Part shown: positions 54,554-63,187 of the stretch, piece by piece
Layout: every line of letters starts with the position of its first letter
Position numbering within the stretch: the first letter of the stretch is position 1
Assembly: GCA_023664485.1 (NCBI GenBank)
Contig: JAMPFK010000006.1
Location: 1-64,000, forward strand
From: Bacteroides fragilis
GTDB taxonomy: Bacteria; Bacillota; Clostridia; Lachnospirales; Lachnospiraceae
Length of the DNA: 64,000 nucleotides
Reading direction: 5' to 3'
The notes under the pieces: model-generated
The model's input: the letters and a program-made list of their open reading frames with translations, nothing else
Told to the model about the DNA's origin: nothing
Databases searched by the model: none
Position numbers and translations under genes: made by a program

Positions 54554-55342
54554 TCAATATACTTTTTCGGAATTCAACAGCGCATCGGTGCCGCCGTCCA
54601 CGAACATAACATTGCCGTTCACGCCTCTTGCCGCATCGGATGCGAGAAAGACGATGACTTCCGCGATCTCATCCGCTTCCATCAGACATTCCAGGCCGTA
54701 CTTGGTAGGGATGGGAAGGGCATTCAGCGCCATCTTGGCGGAAGTGCTCATAGTCGCTGTCATCGCGGTGCTTACATTGCCGGGCGCTACCGCGTTAATG
54801 CGCACGCCGTTCGCCGCCCAGGAAGAGGAGACGCGTCTCACCCATCTTGCCAGCGCATATTTGGTCGAAACATAGAGGCTGTTGCCTACGCTGAGATTGG
54901 AAGTGTCCATCTGGGATACCAGATTGAGGACTCTCTTTTCGTCCCCGATATTATTCAGCAGATCCGCGATATCCATACGGCCCGCCCCCTGCGAGATCGT
55001 ATTGGAAGCGGTAACGACACAGCTTCCTTTTTTCTTGCGGAGCAGATCATAAACCCCCTGTGCGAGCGCAAGCGTCCCGAAATAATTCAGGGAAACGATC
55101 AGCGAAAGGTTCCCGCACGCGCCGGATACGCCGGCATTGCAGATAACGCCGTCAAGCCCTTCCGGATGCATCCTGTGAAGCAAATCGACTGCTTCCTGCC
55201 GTCCTTCTTCGGATGCGAGGTTCACGCAGATGTCCCCATCTTTTAAGTCGATATTAATGACTTCATGCCCGCGTTGTAATAATAGTTCCTTGGTCTTGGC
55301 GCCGATTCCGCTGGAAGCGCCGGAGATTGCATATACACCCAT
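54554..55342 (-). CDS. Short-chain dehydrogenase/reductase
   Basis: A 262-residue NAD(P)-dependent oxidoreductase. The cofactor loop is GASSGIG, NAG is in CNAGVSGA, the catalytic pair is YVSTK (Tyr and Lys), and the end is FVDGGTDA. It resembles 3-alpha-hydroxysteroid dehydrogenase/carbonyl reductase-type SDRs, but the substrate cannot be told from sequence. It forms a pair with the NTF2-like gene. Confidence 0.85.
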   Translation of the reverse strand: MGVYAISGASSGIGAKTKELLLQRGHEVINIDLKDGDICVNLASEEGRQEAVDLLHRMHPEGLDGVICNAGVSGACGNLSLIVSLNYFGTLALAQGVYDLLRKKKGSCVVTASNTISQGAGRMDIADLLNNIGDEKRVLNLVSQMDTSNLSVGNSLYVSTKYALARWVRRVSSSWAANGVRINAVAPGNVSTAMTATMSTSAKMALNALPIPTKYGLECLMEADEIAEVIVFLASDAARGVNGNVMFVDGGTDALLNSEKVY

Positions 55343-55414
55343 TTTTGTTCCTCCATTTCGTTTTTTGCTATATTTTTATTATAATAAAATCTTCCATTAT
55401 TTTCAATACCGCTC

Positions 55415-56551
55415 TCACTGCAGACGGAGCATTTCCGTATACGCGAGCAGGAACGGGCCGACGCCTTTGGCATCGTCTTTCACAATTGGCTCCGACATAT
55501 AATAATCGAAAGTGCCCGGACGCTTTTCTTTTCCCCCAAGACCTGCTACAAGGCAGATCCCGTCGAGATGCAGATTACCCTCTTCGTCCGTGGAAAGATA
55601 TTTATCGCAGATTCCCTGGAACGCCTTCTTTCCGTTCTCCCGATAGCTCTCCGGCAAAAAGCCGAGGCGTGCGCCTTTTAACAGCGCGTAGGCCATGATC
55701 GCGCTTCCGCTCGTTTCCAGATAATTCTTTTCCATGCCGCCTACGTTGACAACCTGATACCACATGCCGCTCCCGTCCTGATAGCGAAGCATCGCGTCCA
55801 TCAGTTCGACGAAAGTTTTCTTCATATTCTCATAAGCCTCTTTGTAAGTATCATCGGAGGAAACATCCGTTTTGTCCAGCGTGTCAAGCAGCGCCATAGA
55901 ATACCAGCCAAGCGCGCGGAGCCAGAAATTCTGACTGAGCCCGGTCACTTTATCACACCAGAACATCTCTCTCGACGAATCATACGCATGATAGTACAGG
56001 CCCGTCTCGCTGTCCCTCATATGCTTCACGACCTGCCCGAACTGATTGAAGATATCCGCATAGTTCTTCCTCCCGTTAAAGCGCGTCTCATATTCCATAT
56101 AGAAGGGCTGGCACATATACAGGCCGTCCAGCCATACCTGATTCGGATAAATATTCTTATGCCAGAAATTCCCTTCCTTCGTCCGCGGCATTTTCTCTAT
56201 CTGGCTGTAAACGAGATCGATCGCTTTACGGTATTTTTCCTTGCCCGTCAGATCATAGAGCTCGAACAGCGTCTTGCCCGCGTTCACATTATCGATATTC
56301 AGCTCGCTCACATCATAACCGTCGATCGTGCCGTCCTCCCTCACCTTATAGTCGATGAATGCATCCGCGAACCGGAAATACTTCTCGTCTTTGGTGATGG
56401 CGTACATTTCCAGAATCGCCTTGATCATACAGCCGTCGATATAATTCCATTTCGATTTGAGGCCCTGCAGTATCTTCTCGATATTCCAGATCGGGCGGTC
56501 CGGTGTGCTCTTTTCCATCAATTCATCGATATACTTTTCAATTCTGTCCAT
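55415..56551 (-). CDS. Glycoside hydrolase family 105, unsaturated rhamnogalacturonyl hydrolase-like
   Basis: A 378-residue (alpha/alpha)6-barrel enzyme without signal peptide, so it acts in the cytoplasm. It should release unsaturated galacturonate from lyase-cut rhamnogalacturonan. The catalytic Asp is probably in QVWLDGLYMCQPFYMEYE; YYHAYDSS and WLRALGWYSMALLD follow as in YteR. Fits the nearby acetylesterase and ABC permease. Confidence 0.85.
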   Translation of the reverse strand: MDRIEKYIDELMEKSTPDRPIWNIEKILQGLKSKWNYIDGCMIKAILEMYAITKDEKYFRFADAFIDYKVREDGTIDGYDVSELNIDNVNAGKTLFELYDLTGKEKYRKAIDLVYSQIEKMPRTKEGNFWHKNIYPNQVWLDGLYMCQPFYMEYETRFNGRKNYADIFNQFGQVVKHMRDSETGLYYHAYDSSREMFWCDKVTGLSQNFWLRALGWYSMALLDTLDKTDVSSDDTYKEAYENMKKTFVELMDAMLRYQDGSGMWYQVVNVGGMEKNYLETSGSAIMAYALLKGARLGFLPESYRENGKKAFQGICDKYLSTDEEGNLHLDGICLVAGLGGKEKRPGTFDYYMSEPIVKDDAKGVGPFLLAYTEMLRLQ

Positions 56552-56584
56552 TGCACTTACCCTTCCTTTCTTTTCTGCTCTCTG

Positions 56585-57484
56585 TCATTCCATCTCTTTT
56601 TCAGTCTGCCGGTACTGCCCGTATGCCGCGAGAAAGGCGCATACCGTTTCCGTATCACAGGCCGCCTTATCCTCCGGCTCCAGCTTCTCCGCCAGTTTTT
56701 CCACGATTTCCATTCCCGTGCCGACATACTTTTCCTTTAACAAAAGTCCCATCCGGCAGGCTTTGAGCGTACAGTAACCGATAACGGCTCCCGCAAATAC
56801 GTCGATACCCTCCGCCGCATGAAAAAGTCCATCCTGCGCGCGCTGCGCCAGAGCGTCTTTTAACGCCGCTTTGAACATATCCTGTAATTTCCGGTACTGC
56901 TCATAAATCTCGACGCTCATATTTTCCATCGTATCTACTAAAGCCGCCAGATACCGCGCTGTGCTCCTGATTTGGCCCTTTTCTTCTCCGCAGAGCATTT
57001 TCTGCGCGTTCTCAAACTGCTTAATGATATCGTTGTATTTCTCTTTCTTATCATAAAGCGTCTCGTATTCCATATAGAACGGCTGTATCCTGTACAATGC
57101 GTCCACAGGCCGCTCTTCCGGCTGTTCCCTGCTGTATGCGAAATTGCCGCATCCGCTCCTCGGATAAGCGCGCAGCCCGCTCATAATCGCTTCCAGCGCT
57201 TTGCGGTATTTCTCTTCTCCGGTCTTATCATAGAGAAAAAAGAGCGTTCTGCCACTGTGGACGCAATCGGCGGTAAGCGTATCCGCCATACAGTTCCCGA
57301 TTCCGCCGTCCTCCGTGAGAAAACTGTCCATATAATTTTTCATCAGAGAAAAATAAGTTTCCTCTCCATCCGCTTCATACAGCTGTTTTGCCGCAAGAAG
57401 CGCACAGCCGTCCTCATAGATTCCGTATTCTTTCCCCCACCGGTACTCTTCCAGGTACCTTTTTCCATAGTTTTCCGCTTCCAT
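56585..57484 (-). CDS. Divergent GH105/GH88-like protein
   Basis: A 299-residue paralogue of the next gene downstream. It keeps the sugar-site segment VDALYRIQPFYMEYETLYD and a YCTLKACRMGLL end matching YALLKGARLGFL of the neighbour, but lacks the HAYD region and is about 80 residues shorter. It may be catalytically altered or inactive. Confidence 0.65.
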   Translation of the reverse strand: MEAENYGKRYLEEYRWGKEYGIYEDGCALLAAKQLYEADGEETYFSLMKNYMDSFLTEDGGIGNCMADTLTADCVHSGRTLFFLYDKTGEEKYRKALEAIMSGLRAYPRSGCGNFAYSREQPEERPVDALYRIQPFYMEYETLYDKKEKYNDIIKQFENAQKMLCGEEKGQIRSTARYLAALVDTMENMSVEIYEQYRKLQDMFKAALKDALAQRAQDGLFHAAEGIDVFAGAVIGYCTLKACRMGLLLKEKYVGTGMEIVEKLAEKLEPEDKAACDTETVCAFLAAYGQYRQTEKEME

Positions 57485-57523
57485 TCCAACCCTCCGTTTT
57501 CTTTTTTTATCCTGTTCCTTATC

Positions 57524-58876
57524 CTATATCCGCTTCTTTCTCCAATATCCCGTCCTGTATACGATATAAAGGATAACCGCCGATAATCCGTTGCTGACAA
57601 CGACGGAATACCATACGCTTCGCACGCCGAGATGGAGCCATACTTCGCCGATATAGAGCGTTGCAAAACGGAATACCCACAGTCTTGCGGCGTCGATAAT
57701 CATCGTTACTTCCGTGTGCCCGCTTCCCTGGAACAATCCCATGCTGGAATTATAAACGCCGTTGGCGAAACACCAGAACGCCATAATGCTTAAAAAATCC
57801 GCCGCCATCCCGACGACTTCCCCATCGCCGGAAAAAATCCCGACGATCGCGGTCGATATCGGCGCTCTCGATAAAATCATGCCCCCTGCAAACAGGAATA
57901 CAACGCTGCCGAGCATAGAGACCCGGTATCCCTTTTCGGCCCTTTCGTACTGCTTCGCGCCCACGTTCTGCCCGACGATCGTCGCGACCGCGGAGCCGAC
58001 GCTGTTCGTCGGCAGTGTGATCAGGCTGTTGATCTTATTGCCGATGCCGTAAGCCGCCATCGCTTCCGTTCCGTATTTCAATACGTTTCTGCTCATCAGC
58101 AGAAAGCCGAACTGCATCGTACTTCCGCCGATCGCTGTCGGCAGGCCGATGACCAGAATATTCTTCAATTTCTCTTTTTCAAATTTCAGCCTGCGCAGAT
58201 TCAGGCAGACATCCTTCGACTGATTCTGCAGCAGAACAAACGCGATAACCGCGGGAACCACCTTCGCCCCCACCGTCGCCAGCGCCGCTCCTGCCACGCC
58301 CATATTGAAGACGATCATCAACACGGGATCCATGATCATATTCAGGATGATGCCGACGAGATTTAAGAGCATCGGCCTGACCGTATCTCCCTGCGCCTGA
58401 TTAATCGCCGTATACATATTCACCGTATACAGAAACGGCATATCCAGAATGACCAGCTGTAAATATGTTTTACCGCATTGCCATGTCGCGCCCTCCGCGC
58501 CGAGCCAGGTCACGACAGCCGGCGCTGCAAGCGCGCAGAACGACGCGCATACGACCGAAAATATCAGGGCACATGCAAAAATCTGGTTCGCCATGCTTCT
58601 TGCATCCTCATCCTGCTTCGCCCCCAGATACTGGGAAATCAGAACGGAACCCGCTACCGTAAGACCGGAGCCGAAATTGATAATAATATTCTGTACCGGC
58701 GTTACCAGATTAATGGCCGCAAGCTCTTCCGTTCCCAATTTCCCGAGCCAGTATGTATCCGTCAGATTATACATTGTCTGCAAAAAGCTGTTGATAACGA
58801 CCGGAACTGCCAGCGTCAGAATCGCTTTCACAATGCTTCCGCTCAATAGCAGTTCCCTGTTAGATTTTTTATTCAT
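57524..58876 (-). CDS. MATE family efflux transporter
   Basis: A 450-residue, 12-helix membrane protein (LAVPVVINSFLQTMYNLTDTYWLG). Exports drugs or metabolites with Na+ or H+. The ATG at 58874-58876 follows the GH43 stop codon directly, with AGAG as a weak ribosome site, so translation is probably coupled. Confidence 0.92.
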   Translation of the reverse strand: MNKKSNRELLLSGSIVKAILTLAVPVVINSFLQTMYNLTDTYWLGKLGTEELAAINLVTPVQNIIINFGSGLTVAGSVLISQYLGAKQDEDARSMANQIFACALIFSVVCASFCALAAPAVVTWLGAEGATWQCGKTYLQLVILDMPFLYTVNMYTAINQAQGDTVRPMLLNLVGIILNMIMDPVLMIVFNMGVAGAALATVGAKVVPAVIAFVLLQNQSKDVCLNLRRLKFEKEKLKNILVIGLPTAIGGSTMQFGFLLMSRNVLKYGTEAMAAYGIGNKINSLITLPTNSVGSAVATIVGQNVGAKQYERAEKGYRVSMLGSVVFLFAGGMILSRAPISTAIVGIFSGDGEVVGMAADFLSIMAFWCFANGVYNSSMGLFQGSGHTEVTMIIDAARLWVFRFATLYIGEVWLHLGVRSVWYSVVVSNGLSAVILYIVYRTGYWRKKRI

Positions 58877-58878
58877 CT

Positions 58879-60810
58879 CTACTTTGACATCTCCCAATAC
58901 CGAAACTCTTTCCATTCCATAAAGAGCGGTTCTTCTCCGCCGTAACCATATATACCGGTCATTGCCCCCGTAAACCGTTTTCCCATAGAAATGCCTTCAT
59001 CACACAGATAATATACATTGGATAATTCTGTCAGCGTTTCTTTCTCTCCTTTCACTTTACCACAATAAAATCTTCTATGCAAATATTCTGTTTCAACACC
59101 GAGCACATATTCTTCCCCCTCCGGGTTTCCGGGAATCGTCTTCGCAGGATGACGGATATCCTCCGTGCCGATGTGCTCTTTTACCTGCACGGCATAAGCG
59201 TCCGCCTCTTTCCGCAAATAACAGCATACCCAGGTATTTTCGTCATAATAGCAGGTAATACCGGCCTCCTGTCCTTCTTTCAGCGCCGGCACCGTAAGCT
59301 CTGCCTCCGCGCAGAAGCAAAAAGCGCTCTGTCTTCTCACCAGAATATTTCTCGCCTTAACGCTGGCGAGCGGATAGCTGCTTCCCTTTAAGATCAGCCT
59401 CCCGTTTTTAAAACAGATCGCATCTTTTTCCGGCGGCCTCGGCGTCATAAATTCTCCGGACAGGCCATTTGCAAAAGTTTCTTCCTGCTTCTTCACATCC
59501 CATGCCGGCAGATCGGGCGCCTTCTGTAAAACGCTCGGCCCTTTTAAGCCGTTCACGATCGGCCAGCCGTCGGCTGTCCAGGTAATCGGATCGAGGGCCG
59601 TTTCCCTTCCGAGAATGCTGTACTTTCCGCCAACCTGCCGCCCGCACAGATAGACCATATACCATTCCCCGTTCTGGGTGCACACCGGTTTCCCATGCCC
59701 GCAGCGCTGGATTCCGGCCTTTTCATCCGTCTGCCTCATAATCGGGTTGTAAGGGCACGGCTCATAGTTCCCCATCAGCTCCCTGCTCCGCGCTACGCTG
59801 ATCCGGTGTCCCGCTCCCGTTCCCCCCTCCGCAAGGAACAGATAATACCAGCCGTCCTTTTTCAGGAGATGCGGGCCTTCCGGCGCACGCTTCTGGTCGC
59901 CGTAGAACAGCAGGGAAGCCTCCGATATCTGCCGGGTACAATCGCCGCTCAATTCAAAGATCCTCGCCCCCCTGTTTAAGAGCATATAATGCCTGCCGTC
60001 CTCATGGAAAACAGACGGGTCGATGCCGTCTTCATCGATAACAGCCGGTTCGCTGTAAGGCCCCTCCGGCTTATCAGAGCTTACGACGATCTGCTTTCTG
60101 TATACGGGGCCCGTATCATTCAGGCGATATGTCGCCGCAATATAATAACGTCCGTTACTATATGAAATATCCGGCGCCCAATAACCCCGGCCGCCTTCCA
60201 GTTCGTCCAGACGCGCCCATTCCGGATTCGTAATCGCATGGCCGATGATCTCCCAATGCACCAGATCCCGCGAATGGGAAATGGGAATGCAGGGAAAGAA
60301 AATAAAGGTGGAATTGACCATATAATAATCCTCGCCCACCCGGACGATCGACGGATCGGGAAACATGCCGGTGCGGATGGGATTATGATACATCTGCCCG
60401 TAAGCCGCTCCCGTCCGCTCCTGATAGTAGGCCAGAAGCTCCGTATGCCGCTGCTCCCAGGCGATTTGATAAGGCGTTACCAGATTTTTATCCCCTGCAG
60501 TAATGTCCATGCCGACCTTCTCCACCAGATAGCGGTTCATTTCGAGATCCCCGGCCATCGCCGCATAATGCAGAATCGTGCGGTTATCATCGTCCACGGT
60601 ATTCATACTCGCTCTCGAATACTCAATGATATATTTGACGATCGGAAAGCTCCCTTCCTTTGCCGCATAGAGGCACAGAGGAACGCCGTCCTCTGTTTTC
60701 CGGTCGATGCAGGGCGGGTCTTCAACGAGAATTCGTTCCACTTCTCTTAAATTTTTCTCTTCAATCGCCCTCTGTAAGGGATGTAACGTGAATGTACTCA
60801 AAATCCGCAT
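58879..60810 (-). CDS. Ankyrin repeat-GH43 fusion glycosidase
   Basis: A 643-residue intracellular protein. Residues about 8-135 are ankyrin-type repeats (HPLQRAIEEKNLREVERIL, TILHYAAMAGDLEMNRYLVE). A GH43 five-bladed propeller follows: base Asp in GMFPDPSIVRVGEDYYMV, second Asp in DEDGIDPSVFHEDG, acid Glu in APEGPHLLKKDGWYYLF. A C-terminal beta-sandwich ends the protein. Likely an arabinofuranosidase or xylosidase. The start overlaps the end of the upstream GH43 gene by 50 nt; a TTG nine bases in is an alternative. Confidence 0.82.
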   Translation of the reverse strand: MRILSTFTLHPLQRAIEEKNLREVERILVEDPPCIDRKTEDGVPLCLYAAKEGSFPIVKYIIEYSRASMNTVDDDNRTILHYAAMAGDLEMNRYLVEKVGMDITAGDKNLVTPYQIAWEQRHTELLAYYQERTGAAYGQMYHNPIRTGMFPDPSIVRVGEDYYMVNSTFIFFPCIPISHSRDLVHWEIIGHAITNPEWARLDELEGGRGYWAPDISYSNGRYYIAATYRLNDTGPVYRKQIVVSSDKPEGPYSEPAVIDEDGIDPSVFHEDGRHYMLLNRGARIFELSGDCTRQISEASLLFYGDQKRAPEGPHLLKKDGWYYLFLAEGGTGAGHRISVARSRELMGNYEPCPYNPIMRQTDEKAGIQRCGHGKPVCTQNGEWYMVYLCGRQVGGKYSILGRETALDPITWTADGWPIVNGLKGPSVLQKAPDLPAWDVKKQEETFANGLSGEFMTPRPPEKDAICFKNGRLILKGSSYPLASVKARNILVRRQSAFCFCAEAELTVPALKEGQEAGITCYYDENTWVCCYLRKEADAYAVQVKEHIGTEDIRHPAKTIPGNPEGEEYVLGVETEYLHRRFYCGKVKGEKETLTELSNVYYLCDEGISMGKRFTGAMTGIYGYGGEEPLFMEWKEFRYWEMSK

Positions 60811-62344
60811 AGCCTCCTTTTCCGCATTCTGCCAGCGTACTGGCAAAAAGACCTGTTTTCGCGCCCACCCATGTATGATCCGAGGGCATGAAGTCCGTCG
60901 GCACATTCACCTCCGCGCCATCCGCCAGGGTATAGAACATCTTAAAGACAGGGCCGTCTCCGCCATCCTCCATCGCGAAAGAGAATATCACTTTCGCTTC
61001 ATCCTTCCCTAACTTCCGCAAAACGGTCATTTTCTCCTTCACGCTGCCGTCTTCCGCATCATAGGCTTCCGCATACACCAGCGTCTTCACACCTTCTATG
61101 ACTCTGACCGCAAGATAAGCATAATGGCCGCCCATCATGACCATACCGGCCTGTTCCTCTTCTAAGAGACCATCCGTATGCAGACAGGCGGAAGCCTTAA
61201 AAAACGGGCACACAAGCTTCTGCGTCAGCACATTGGAGCTTTTCCATAACACCGGTTCTTTTTCCCCGGATGGATTCAGGGCATATAAACGCAGAAAACC
61301 GGGGCGCTCTGTCAGGGAATAAAAAGATTCCTTAGGATTTCCAAGCCACTGCCACATCAGATTCAGGTCTGCCGCTTCAAAATCATCGGAAGCTTCCAGA
61401 GAACAGGGTTCTTCACTGATGCCCGTATTCGGCTTTTTACAGACAAGACAAGGCTCGCCGCATCCGTCCTGCGCATTTTCGCCCATAACAGGCCAGTCGT
61501 TCTCCCATACCACCGGCTGCGCATGCACGATTCTGCCATATAAGCCTCTGTCCTGAAAATGGACAAACCATTCGTCGCCGTTCACCGTATCCACAAGCCC
61601 GCCCTGATGCGGCCCGTTTACGATCGTATTCCCCTGTTTCAGGACAATTTTTTCTTCATAAGGCCCATAGATATTTCTGGAGCGGAGCGCGGTCTGCCAG
61701 CCGGTCTTCACGCCTCCCGCCGGGGCGAGAATATAATAATAGCCGTTACGTTTATAGACCTTAGGCCCCTCTATCGTCGGCTGCATTTCCACGCCGTTGT
61801 ACAGAATATGGTCTTCTCCGATCGCCTTCGTTCCATCGGGAGACATCGGGAAAATGCCGAGATAGCTCTTAAAGCCGATACGGCTCTTCGCGTATCCGTG
61901 AATCAGATAAGCCTTCCCGTCGTCATCCCAGAACGGACAGGAATCGATCAAACCCTTCCCTTCCAGCACGAGCACCGGTTCATCCCATTTTCCGAGCGGA
62001 TCCTCCGCGCTCACCATGAAAAAGCCTTCGTCCGGCATTCCATAGTAAATATAAAAACGGCCGTTATGATATCGGATCGCCGGCGCCCACACCCCTTTTG
62101 AATGCTGCGGTATATCGTATTCTTCATAATCGATCTTATCGATCGCATAATTCACGAGTTTCCAGTTCACCAAATCTTTGGATGTCAGAATCGGAAGGCC
62201 CGGCACATAGTTAAAGCTGGACGCCGTCATATAATAGGTATCTCCTACCCTGATTACATCGGGATCCGAATAATCCGCAAAAATAATCGGATTCTTAAAT
62301 GTACCGTCTTCCAAATCGGGTTTCCACAAATACTCTTTTTCCAT
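60761..62344 (-). CDS. Glycoside hydrolase family 43, beta-xylosidase/arabinofuranosidase-like
   Basis: A 527-residue GH43 enzyme with C-terminal beta-sandwich. Catalytic residues appear as Asp in NPIIFADYSDPDVIRVGDTYYM, Asp in IDSCPFWDDDGKAYLIHG and Glu in PTIEGPKVYKRNGYYYI. No signal peptide, so it cleaves imported oligosaccharides. The ATG at 62342-62344 is 7 nt after AGGAG. Confidence 0.88.
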   Translation of the reverse strand: MEKEYLWKPDLEDGTFKNPIIFADYSDPDVIRVGDTYYMTASSFNYVPGLPILTSKDLVNWKLVNYAIDKIDYEEYDIPQHSKGVWAPAIRYHNGRFYIYYGMPDEGFFMVSAEDPLGKWDEPVLVLEGKGLIDSCPFWDDDGKAYLIHGYAKSRIGFKSYLGIFPMSPDGTKAIGEDHILYNGVEMQPTIEGPKVYKRNGYYYILAPAGGVKTGWQTALRSRNIYGPYEEKIVLKQGNTIVNGPHQGGLVDTVNGDEWFVHFQDRGLYGRIVHAQPVVWENDWPVMGENAQDGCGEPCLVCKKPNTGISEEPCSLEASDDFEAADLNLMWQWLGNPKESFYSLTERPGFLRLYALNPSGEKEPVLWKSSNVLTQKLVCPFFKASACLHTDGLLEEEQAGMVMMGGHYAYLAVRVIEGVKTLVYAEAYDAEDGSVKEKMTVLRKLGKDEAKVIFSFAMEDGGDGPVFKMFYTLADGAEVNVPTDFMPSDHTWVGAKTGLFASTLAECGKGGYADFEYIHVTSLTEGD

Positions 62345-62417
62345 CTTCATGCTCCTTTCCTCGTCAACGCTTTCCGGTCTGTCACAGATAATGAAATTTT
62401 CGGTTCATTTCATTATC

Positions 62418-62450
62418 AAAAATGGCTCAGGTCAATGTCCTGAGCCATTT
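62418..62450 (-). terminator. Terminator between the esterase and GH43 genes
   Basis: AAATGGCTCAGG and its complement with a 7-nt loop, followed on the minus strand by TTTTTGA. It ends the transporter-esterase transcript. Confidence 0.8.
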
Positions 62451-62481
62451 GTCCGCAGGCGGACGCCCGCCGCCTGCCTTA

Positions 62482-63168
62482 TCATAATTCATCTAACAAT
62501 AAGTCCTTATAGACTCCGCCTAATTCCTTCAACCCTCTGGCAATACATCCTCCATACATGACGGCGCCCGCATACTGCAGATGCGTATTGTCGGTAAGCC
62601 CCTCCATATGATAAGGATATTTTCCTTCCGGTATGTGCATATACCAGCCCTTGGAAGCCTCAGCCCCTGCTCTGGTCATTTCCGCACGGCTCATGCTATT
62701 CAAATCGATTACGGGCACATCCAGCTTCTTCGCTGTGCGTTTCATCGCTTCCACATAATCACCATGCACTCCCGGGCCAAGCGTTTTATCATCGATAAAA
62801 CATCTTCTTTCCAGAGGCGTTATCAGCACCGGCAGAGCTTTCTTATTCCGTGCCACATTGACGAATTTCTCCAGATTGACCATATAATCGGAAAAAGGTT
62901 CCGTATACCGTTCAGGATCCTCGATTTTCTCATCGTTATGACCGAACTGGATAAAAAGAAAATCTCCCTCCGTAATCTTATCATAGATAGCGGGCAGTCT
63001 GGATTCATCAATAAAGCTCTTCGTGCTCCTGCCATTTTTCGCATGATTCTCGACCTTCACCTCCGGCTTCAGAAACAGGTGGAATATCTGCCCAATGCCA
63101 GTCTGCGGATATGTCGTGATATCATTATATTGTACGGTGGAATCACCGGCCCAGAAAATTGTCGCCAT
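62482..63168 (-). CDS. SGNH hydrolase, rhamnogalacturonan acetylesterase-like
   Basis: A 228-residue esterase. The nucleophile Ser is in WAGDSTVQ, the block III motif is FGHND, and the Asp-His pair is in TDNTHLQYAG. It removes acetyl groups from pectin fragments. No signal peptide is present. Confidence 0.85.
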   Translation of the reverse strand: MATIFWAGDSTVQYNDITTYPQTGIGQIFHLFLKPEVKVENHAKNGRSTKSFIDESRLPAIYDKITEGDFLFIQFGHNDEKIEDPERYTEPFSDYMVNLEKFVNVARNKKALPVLITPLERRCFIDDKTLGPGVHGDYVEAMKRTAKKLDVPVIDLNSMSRAEMTRAGAEASKGWYMHIPEGKYPYHMEGLTDNTHLQYAGAVMYGGCIARGLKELGGVYKDLLLDEL

Positions 63169-63187
63169 TTACTGCCTCCGAAACTTT

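Noticed and set aside
54202..55342. Bile-acid 7-alpha-dehydroxylation genes, since BaiA is an SDR and BaiE has an NTF2-like fold.
   Set aside because: Resemblance is only at fold level and no other bai genes are present.
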